64,000 nucleotides of DNA from Dickeya undicola (GTDB lineage Bacteria > Pseudomonadota > Gammaproteobacteria > Enterobacterales > Enterobacteriaceae): contig NZ_JSYG01000024.1 of assembly GCF_000784735.1 (NCBI RefSeq), positions 1 to 64,000 on the forward strand. Direction: 5' to 3'. Positions 58,002 to 64,000 of this stretch are shown piece after piece. The notes beneath the pieces were generated by a model, which ran no database searches, had not been told where the DNA came from, and saw only the letters and a list, made by a program, of their open reading frames with translations. Both the position numbers and the translations under genes were made by a program. Position 1 is the stretch's first letter. Every line of letters begins with the position of its first letter.

Positions 58002-59731
58002 CGGTAGCGCTCCTTGTTATCGATGTTGACCACTTCCAGCAAGTGGAAGGCGTTAACACTGGCGTACAGCGAGAAAAAGTGCGCCAGTACAGTGCTGAAC
58101 AGGTAGAGTTCACCTTCACTGGAAAACGCCGATTGCCGCACCGACAAGACCGACTTAAGCCCGCGTACCGGCATTCCCTGCACCAGCCGGTCCACCGGCG
58201 TGGTTTCAATCGTCTCGATCCCCGCCAGCCGTTTGCGTGACGCCTGCTCCGCCTGCTTGTCATGCAACGCGGGGAAATCGTAAGTACGCAGAATCTGCAC
58301 CAGCGCATCACGCCGCAGCAGCGACACATAGTTCAGCGACAGGTTGGAGATCAGCGTCCAGTGCAGGCTGCCATCCAGCGCCGGACGCAGCGGGCGGCTC
58401 GGCCGAATCAGGTTGCGGAAAGTGGCGAACGACGGTGAACTGCCGGTCGGCACGCAGATGGCCCCCACCGGCAACTGCGCCGCACGCGAACGGTTGGTGC
58501 AGGTCAGGGTGACCGAAATGGACTCATCAAGATCGATCACCTCTTTCTCGTCGCCACGCACAAACGACAGCAGGTGATCAAAGCCGTCACCGCTGACCGC
58601 TTCACGCACCCGGATGCGGTAATACAGCGCCAGCCGCCCTTTGGCCCGCTCGATTTGATGCTGGAAACTTTCAAAAGGCTGATAGAGCCGTGGAATACCG
58701 CGCGAACGCCCGCTGTTGCCCTCCACCCAGCCTTCCACCTTGTCGATGGAGAAAATTTCGAAACTGTCGGCGTGGCGATAACTGGCCTTGAGCGGGTAGT
58801 CGGTCTGGCGACCATCCAGATTGATAGGTTCGCTGTCATGGCGGAACAGATTGATGGCTGGCACGCAGTTGAGCATGAACGAGTCCGGGCGGATTTTCAG
58901 TTCCGCCGGTAATGGCCGGTCAAAGCAGAAGTGCAGTTTAAAATCCGTCACCATCAGCGGCTGATTAGGCCAACTGGCACCGGACAACTGGAAGAACAGA
59001 AAACTTTCCGGAAAGCAGAAATACTCCTGCAAAATACGGTAGCCGGAGTAAACATTACCGGGGTATGGCAGCATGGCGTCTTCACGCTCAAAACCGACGG
59101 TTTTCAGCACATTCGCTTCCTGTCGAAAGCGTTTACCGTCAATTTCCAGCTCAATGTGCGACAGCTGGCTGGCAATCCAGAAATAGAGTTCGTAAGCGGT
59201 GTAGCGGTCGCCCCCCAGGAAGAAACGCAGTTTATCCAGCTGCAAATCCCCCAACGCGAGTGGCCCGTGCAGGCCGATATCCAGCGTGATGGCGGACATG
59301 TCGTTGCCGCTTTGCGCGTTGATCTGGCGGATATCCGCCGGATAGATCCAGGCATCGTGACAAGTCTGGAAATGGCAGACCACATCATCAATCGGCAGGC
59401 TGTCCAGTTCGCAGCCGCGCGCCACAAACGCCGGTTGCGCGATAGCACCGGGCAGCACCGAGAACTGCATGATGGTCATGCTAGGCACCGGACGTAAATA
59501 GTTCGGCCACAACATACCCAGCAGGCCGTGTGTCAGTTCCGGAAATTCATCCTCGATCTTCGCCCGCAGGCTGCCGGTCAGAAAGGCAAAACCTTCCAGC
59601 AACCGCTCGACATCCGGATCCGTGGTCTGTTCTGACAAAAATCGGGTAAGTTCAGGGTGTGCATTGGCGAATTCACGCCCTTGCAGGCGTAAATAGGCGA
59701 GTTCATCCCTGAAGAAATGTTCCAGTGACAT
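57965..59731 (-). CDS. tssF: T6SS baseplate protein TssF (ImpG/VasA)
   Basis: The 588-residue protein opens LEHFFRDELAYLRLQGREFA, then HPELTRFLSEQTTDPDVERL and LEGFAFLTGSLRAKIEDEFPE, the unmistakable TssF start. It contributes two copies to each baseplate wedge. The ATG at 59731 follows the tssE stop by 2 nt; a GTG at 59737 would add two residues. Confidence 0.95.
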   Translation of the reverse strand: MSLEHFFRDELAYLRLQGREFANAHPELTRFLSEQTTDPDVERLLEGFAFLTGSLRAKIEDEFPELTHGLLGMLWPNYLRPVPSMTIMQFSVLPGAIAQPAFVARGCELDSLPIDDVVCHFQTCHDAWIYPADIRQINAQSGNDMSAITLDIGLHGPLALGDLQLDKLRFFLGGDRYTAYELYFWIASQLSHIELEIDGKRFRQEANVLKTVGFEREDAMLPYPGNVYSGYRILQEYFCFPESFLFFQLSGASWPNQPLMVTDFKLHFCFDRPLPAELKIRPDSFMLNCVPAINLFRHDSEPINLDGRQTDYPLKASYRHADSFEIFSIDKVEGWVEGNSGRSRGIPRLYQPFESFQHQIERAKGRLALYYRIRVREAVSGDGFDHLLSFVRGDEKEVIDLDESISVTLTCTNRSRAAQLPVGAICVPTGSSPSFATFRNLIRPSRPLRPALDGSLHWTLISNLSLNYVSLLRRDALVQILRTYDFPALHDKQAEQASRKRLAGIETIETTPVDRLVQGMPVRGLKSVLSVRQSAFSSEGELYLFSTVLAHFFSLYASVNAFHLLEVVNIDNKERYRWPVQIGQHSMM

Positions 59732-59733
59732 AA

Positions 59734-60165
59734 TCACATCATTCTGTAATGGCGGTGGCTGTCCATATGAATATTGAAGGAGGTGACCTGCTCCAGGTCT
59801 TCCAGCCGCACATGTGCGGTGACCTGAAACGACATCTCCAGCGGATTGGACAGATAGTCCGATGCACTGACGTCCACATGGACAATGCGCGGTTCAAAGC
59901 GGCAGATACACTGTCGGATCGCTTCACGGATTTTGCCCCGGATATCCGCGCCGCCCTGCGTGGCATCATTAAAATCAATGACACCAAGCTCGGGTGCGCT
60001 GCGACAACTACCGGGACGCGTATTCAGTACTTGATCGAGCTGGCGTTTCACCGACTCGATCAAGTCTTCCAACTCCGTTTCGGGAGAAGAGCGGCGCTCC
60101 TCTCCCCGGATACGATCAAACAGGCTGGCCGCAGATCCCCGCTCCCAGGCAGAGAGCGACGGCAT
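59734..60165 (-). CDS. tssE: T6SS gp25-like baseplate protein TssE
   Basis: The 143-residue protein of the GPW/gp25 family has the conserved ELEDLIESVKRQLDQVLNTR, the LGVIDFND region, and AIRQCICRFEPRIVHVDV. It initiates sheath polymerisation at the baseplate. It lies 6 nt after tssC and 2 nt before tssF. Confidence 0.94.
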   Translation of the reverse strand: MPSLSAWERGSAASLFDRIRGEERRSSPETELEDLIESVKRQLDQVLNTRPGSCRSAPELGVIDFNDATQGGADIRGKIREAIRQCICRFEPRIVHVDVSASDYLSNPLEMSFQVTAHVRLEDLEQVTSFNIHMDSHRHYRMM

Positions 60166-60171
60166 CAGTCG

Positions 60172-61650
60172 TTATTCCTTATCCAGACGCCCAACCAGGG
60201 ACAGTTCGAAATTTGCCCCCATGTACTTGAAGTGCGGGCGCACAGCCATGGTCACCTGATACCAACCCGGTTCGCCTTCCACATCAAGTACTTTGATCTG
60301 AGCGGCGCGCAGCGGACGACGGCTACGTACATCTGCCGGTGGGTTTTCCTGATCGGCAACGTACTGCTTGATCCAGTTGTTCAGCTCACGCTCCAGATCC
60401 TGACGCTCTTTCCAGGAACCGATCTGCTCGCGCTGCAATACTTTGATGTAGTGCGCCAGACGGTTGATGATGAACATGTACGGCAGCTGAGTACCCAGTT
60501 TGTAGTTGGTTTCCGCCTCTTTACCTTCTTTGGTATTGGCGAATACCTTGGGTTTCTGCACCGAGTTCGCGGAGAAGAACGCGGCGTTGTCGCTGTCTTT
60601 ACGCATGGTCAGGGTGATGAAGCCTTCTTCGGCCATTTCGTATTCGCGGCGGTCGGTGATCAACACCTCGGTCGGAATCTTGGCCTGCAACTGACCCATC
60701 GCTTCATACACATGCACCGGCAGATCGGTAATGGCACCACCGCTCTGCGGGCCGATGATGTTCGGGCACCAGCGGTATTTAGCGAAACTATCGGTGATGG
60801 CGGTCCCCATCAGGTACGCGGTGTTACCCCACAGATAGTGTTCGTGGTTGGCGCTGATGTCTTCCTTGTAATTAAACCCTTTGATGGGGTTTTCTACCGG
60901 GTCATAAGGCAGACGGGCCAGGAAACGCGGTGCCGTCAGCCCCAGATAGCGGGCATCTTCTGACTCGCGCATCGAACGCCATTTGGTGTAAGTCGGGCCT
61001 TCAAATACCGACTTCAGATCTTTGATGGACGGCAGATCGGTGAAGCTGTCCACGCCGAAGAAGGTCGGCGCAACGGAGGAGATGAACGGCGCGTGCGCCA
61101 TCGCACCCACCGCGCTGACATACTGCATCAGCTTGATGTCCGGCGAACTCTGGGTCAGCGCGTAATCGCCAATCACCCCACCGATCGGCTGGCCGCCAAA
61201 CTGGCCGTAACCGCTGGAATACACGTGTTTGTAGAAGCCTGACTGAGTAATTTCCGGTGCGAACTCAAAATCTTCCAGCAGCTCGTTTTTAGTCGCGTGC
61301 AGCAGCAGGATTTTGATGTTTTCGCGGAAATCAGTGCGATCGATCAGCAGTTTCAGCGAACGCCAGGAGGACTCCAGCTCTTGCAGTTCCTGAGCGTGCA
61401 GAATCACGTCGATCTGCTTGCTGAGTTTTTTGTCCAGCTCAACGATCATGCTGTCGACCAACGCCTTATTGACCGGCTCGGCCGCGTTACCGCTGTCCAG
61501 AATATTGGCTACCAGTGCGGCGATCCCCTGCTTGGCGACGTTATAACCTTCGTCCACCGGGGTGATGCGCGCCTGCGCCATGATTTCTTCAAGCAGCGAC
61601 GATGAACCACCGGCCGCGCCTGTCTGGGCCTGTTCTTCAACCATTGACAT
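60172..61650 (-). CDS. tssC: T6SS sheath large subunit TssC (VipB)
   Basis: The 492-residue protein has the conserved sheath core: ELESSWRSLKLLIDRTDFRE, GGQPIGGVIGDYALTQSSPD, and the C-terminal VADQENPPADVRSRRPLRAA. It assembles with TssB into the contractile sheath. It follows tssB by 31 nt, and both are likely made at high level from the operon start. Confidence 0.97.
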   Translation of the reverse strand: MSMVEEQAQTGAAGGSSSLLEEIMAQARITPVDEGYNVAKQGIAALVANILDSGNAAEPVNKALVDSMIVELDKKLSKQIDVILHAQELQELESSWRSLKLLIDRTDFRENIKILLLHATKNELLEDFEFAPEITQSGFYKHVYSSGYGQFGGQPIGGVIGDYALTQSSPDIKLMQYVSAVGAMAHAPFISSVAPTFFGVDSFTDLPSIKDLKSVFEGPTYTKWRSMRESEDARYLGLTAPRFLARLPYDPVENPIKGFNYKEDISANHEHYLWGNTAYLMGTAITDSFAKYRWCPNIIGPQSGGAITDLPVHVYEAMGQLQAKIPTEVLITDRREYEMAEEGFITLTMRKDSDNAAFFSANSVQKPKVFANTKEGKEAETNYKLGTQLPYMFIINRLAHYIKVLQREQIGSWKERQDLERELNNWIKQYVADQENPPADVRSRRPLRAAQIKVLDVEGEPGWYQVTMAVRPHFKYMGANFELSLVGRLDKE

Positions 61651-61681
61651 GTTTGTTTCCCTTCTCGTCAGTAACCATCAA

Positions 61682-62185
61682 TTATTCGGCGGGTTTCACC
61701 AGATCCAGCTCTTTGAGCAGCTGCTCTCTGGCTTCGTCGCTGGACAACAGATCCTGCAGGCGATTACGGAAAGCGGGAATATTCCCCAACGGCCCTTTCA
61801 GCGCGACCAAGGCTTCACGCAGTTCCAGCAGTTTGCGCAGTTCCGGCACTTGCTGGGCAATACGATCAGGGGAGAAATCATTCAGCGAAGCAATGCTGAG
61901 TTTGACGGGGAGATCATCCTGGCTGTCTTCTTCCAGACGGTTAGACACGCTGAAATTCAGTTCCAGGTTGGCTTCTTTCATCACCGAGGTGAAGTTATTC
62001 TTGTCGATAGACACCGTTTGACGTTCTTCGATCGGCGTCTCTTCTGTGCGTCCTTTCATATTTCCCACCACCATCAGCGTAAGCGGCAATTCAATTTCCG
62101 CCTGCTGACCACCCGTGGCCGGGACATATTTGATATTAATACGTTCCTTTGGTGCGACAGATGCACCGTCAGTTCCTTTTGCCAT
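61682..62185 (-). CDS. tssB: T6SS sheath small subunit TssB (VipA)
   Basis: The 167-residue protein has the VipA core: RINIKYVPATGGQQAEIELP then LTLMVVGNMKGR, and NRLQDLLSSDEAREQLLKEL. It is the first gene of the T6SS operon. The ribosome site before the ATG is weak (GGTATTGACAT). Upstream lies about 110 bp of unique sequence and then two tandem ERIC copies, so the promoter must lie in that short stretch or within/behind the repeats. No convincing sigma-54 site was found. Confidence 0.96.
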   Translation of the reverse strand: MAKGTDGASVAPKERINIKYVPATGGQQAEIELPLTLMVVGNMKGRTEETPIEERQTVSIDKNNFTSVMKEANLELNFSVSNRLEEDSQDDLPVKLSIASLNDFSPDRIAQQVPELRKLLELREALVALKGPLGNIPAFRNRLQDLLSSDEAREQLLKELDLVKPAE

Positions 62186-62293
62186 ATGTCAATACCAACG
62201 TGAGGGCACCCTGGCCCGAAAAAATAAGGTCGAATCCTACTGAAAACCCGCCAGAATCCATGACAGACCGGGCTGTTCAGCGAACAAATAAGC

Positions 62294-62420
62294 TATACCC
62301 GTCATACTTCGAGTTGCAGGTGCGTTGGCTGCCCTCACTCACCCCAGTCACTTACTGATGTAAGCTCCTGGGGATTCACTCGGTTGCCGCCTTCCTGCAA
62401 CTCGAATTATTTAGGGTATA
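62294..62420. repeat. Full-length ERIC repeat (copy 5)
   Basis: This 127-bp ERIC contains the ERIC half TGTAAGCTCCTGGGGATTCA and the inverted ends (CATACTTCGAGTTGCAGG; CCTGCAACTCGAATTATT). It is in tandem with the next copy. Confidence 0.95.
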
Positions 62421-62544
62421 TATCCGTCATACTTCGAGTTGCAGGTGCGTTGGCTGCCCTCATTCACCCCAGTCACTTACTGATGTAAGTACTCTGGGAT
62501 TCACTCGGTTGCCGCCTTACTGCAACTCGAATTATTTCGGATAT
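62419..62544. repeat. Full-length ERIC repeat (copy 6), tandem to copy 5
   Basis: It has the same orientation as copy 5 and differs from it at only a few positions, sharing the TATA junction. The pair looks like a local tandem duplication in the T6SS upstream region. Confidence 0.95.
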
Positions 62545-63284
62545 GTTTGTTTTTCGACCGACGATATGCACGAATATAGAACCCGCCGCCTCGGCGCATT
62601 CACTCAACGCATTCTTAAACCGTATGGAATCAGTAAGCCAATAAAAAACGACAGAACTGTATTCAAAATGTGTAGATATATTTCTGCTTCGTTAGCCAAT
62701 CATACACATAACGCTGACGCATGGTCAACGCTAATATACTTTTGATGACCTCAAGCTCCAAAAACACAAAAAACACATAAAAAACAAAAATATAAGTCAA
62801 TCAGACACAATGAAAACATGTGATATTAGCGATAAAGTAGTGACATAAACCTGCATTACAATTTTCCAAAAAAAGGCTATTTTTGGCCCGTCTAATTTAG
62901 TTAGATATTAAAATAATTATCATGCTAATCTTTAATGATGAATAAAATGGTTATTTATATGGAATATTCACATGACGAAAAAATGATTATTTCCATGCCA
63001 ATCCATAGAGAAAAAGAAACATTTAATCACCACTTCTGTCATAAAAAGAAAATAAAACACCGCAATTATCGCACCATTAAAAGACACATAGCATGATAGA
63101 ACTATCCTGAATTTCCAGAAGAAAAACCGTTTTCCTCGGCCTGATATCAGCACAATAGAGGACAGTTTTCTCTATTTATTGAACCGAATTGCAATTTGAA
63201 TCAAGACAAAATAAAAACCACATTTATAGGAAATAGAGTTTCCATTAATGTCAATAATTCCAGCACCTCACCTATTCCCTCAGT
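62545..63284. other. AT-rich intergenic region, no convincing gene
   Basis: This is a long AT-rich stretch with many A and T runs, between the T6SS operon and the M20 amidohydrolase. Short open frames exist on both strands but none shows a domain, a ribosome site or codon use like the neighbours. The base composition suggests foreign DNA or H-NS-type silencing, which is inference. Confidence 0.5.
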
Positions 63285-63354
63285 TATTCGAATTGCAGAC
63301 CAACACACAGGCGTATTGAACAACGCACCTGCAACTCGCAGTATGACGGGCATA
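63285..63354. repeat. Degenerate, shortened ERIC remnant
   Basis: Left end ATTCGAATTGCAGACCAACA, right end CACCTGCAACTCGCAGTATGA then CGGGCATA. The centre is deleted. It lies just after the M20 gene stop. Confidence 0.65.
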
Positions 63355-63366
63355 GACGGGAAACAC

Positions 63367-64000
63367 TTACCCAATCGGTAACCGTTTTTCCACCAATGCG
63401 ACCCACATGGCCGCACCGGGTGGAATCAACGCATCATTGAAGTCATAACAGGCATTATGCAACGGGCGGGATGGTGTATCGCCATCAGCGCCTAACCAGA
63501 AATAAGCGCCGGGACAGTGTTCCAACATGCAGGCGAAATCTTCCGATGCCATGGAGGGGGCTATTTCCCAATGCACCTGGCCTGCGCCAAACGTTGCCTC
63601 AGCAACGTCTCGCACCGTTTGCGCCGCTCGGGCATCATTTTGGGTAACCGGATAGCCAGGGTAATAGGCAATAGACCCTGTAACACCGAATGCTTCGGGG
63701 ATTTGCGCCACAAACTGTGCAATCAACGCCTTCACCTGCTCGCGTATTGACGGTTGCAGACAGCGCAGCGTACCGCGCAGCACCACTTTTTCAGGAATAA
63801 CGTTGATAGCCTCGCCACCGTTAATCTGCGTGATACTGATCACCGCAGATGACTGGGGTGACAGGCGTCGTGAAGGGATAGTTTGTAACGACAGTACCAG
63901 TTGAGAGGCGGCCATAATCGGGTCGGCACCGTTTTCCGGCATGGCGGCGTGACAGCTTTTGCCGATCAGCACGATTTCAAACGAGTCCAGAGAAGCCATC
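63367..64000 (-). CDS. M20-family amidohydrolase, C-terminal part (runs off the window)
   Basis: The 210 visible residues cover the dimerisation domain (SLDSFEIVLIGKSCHAAMPE, then NGADPIMAASQLVLSLQTI) and the C-terminal catalytic part with the metal-binding region ASEDFACMLEHCPGAYFWLG and PLHNACYDFND. This is the hippurate hydrolase/IAA-amino-acid hydrolase type, which cleaves N-acyl amino acids. The N-terminal catalytic half, with the start, lies beyond position 64000. Substrate not known. Confidence 0.88.
   Translation of the reverse strand, partial: MASLDSFEIVLIGKSCHAAMPENGADPIMAASQLVLSLQTIPSRRLSPQSSAVISITQINGGEAINVIPEKVVLRGTLRCLQPSIREQVKALIAQFVAQIPEAFGVTGSIAYYPGYPVTQNDARAAQTVRDVAEATFGAGQVHWEIAPSMASEDFACMLEHCPGAYFWLGADGDTPSRPLHNACYDFNDALIPPGAAMWVALVEKRLPIG

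Noticed and set aside
59749-60963. 404-codon plus-strand frame opposite tssE/tssC
   Set aside because: Antisense shadow across two certain T6SS genes.
62500-62745. Small plus-strand frame next to the tandem ERIC pair
   Set aside because: Its first part lies inside ERIC sequence and the rest has no similarity or ribosome site.

Overview
The window looks like a chromosomal segment of a GC-rich enterobacterium of the Dickeya/Musicola/Pectobacterium group (Pectobacteriaceae). The reasons are full-length and expanded ERIC repeats, Enterobacterales-type versions of yohJK, lutABC (ykgEFG), efeUOB, katG, emrAB and a Rob-like regulator, and a complete type VI secretion operon. The species call is inference. 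No rRNA, tRNA or CRISPR array was seen.

Region by region. 1-5.3 kb: an expanded ERIC repeat, a DUF2501 secreted protein, a Rob-like AraC regulator, and a marR-emrA-emrB drug-efflux operon with a 16-8-16 palindrome at its promoter. 5.4-11.3 kb: a nikABCDE-like ABC importer preceded by a SAM methyltransferase gene instead of nikR. 11.4-16.4 kb: ERIC repeats, a second FtsI-type penicillin-binding protein and katG. 16.4-21 kb: an AT-rich mobile-element dump (IS630 remnant, a GNAT acetyltransferase, and a 1247-bp IS3 element inserted in a truncated IS4 element). 21-26.5 kb: yohJK, an AraC regulator and lutABC for L-lactate use. 26.5-30.4 kb: an ABC-F ATPase with an apparent leader peptide, a TauE/SafE permease, remnants of a VOC gene and of LysR genes, and a DUF1272 protein. 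30.4-33.9 kb: efeUOB ferrous-iron uptake with a Fur box. 34-36.5 kb: a membrane diguanylate cyclase with a 14-bp tandem repeat in front of it, then an expanded ERIC. 36.5-39.4 kb: a dgcN-dgcA-dat operon that should move nitrogen from D-amino acids through D-glutamate towards L-glutamate.

39.5-62.2 kb, all on the minus strand: a T6SS operon in the order tssB-C-E-F-G-tagH-J-K-L-clpV-vasH-vasI-tssA-tssM-vasL. This is the gene order of the Vibrio cholerae vas main cluster. Two exported proteins (a Sel1-repeat lipoprotein and a DKNYY protein) follow at the place where V. cholerae has VgrG and an effector/immunity pair. No hcp or vgrG is present, so those parts must come from elsewhere in the genome. 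Two tandem ERIC copies lie about 110 bp upstream of tssB. The window ends inside an M20 amidohydrolase gene.

The points most worth a second look are: the small leader ORF of the ABC-F gene; the T6SS distal pair; the D-amino-acid operon; the expanded ERIC copies, whose hairpins differ in sequence but keep their pairing; the Nik-like importer with its methyltransferase and missing histidines; and the 14-bp repeat before the diguanylate cyclase.
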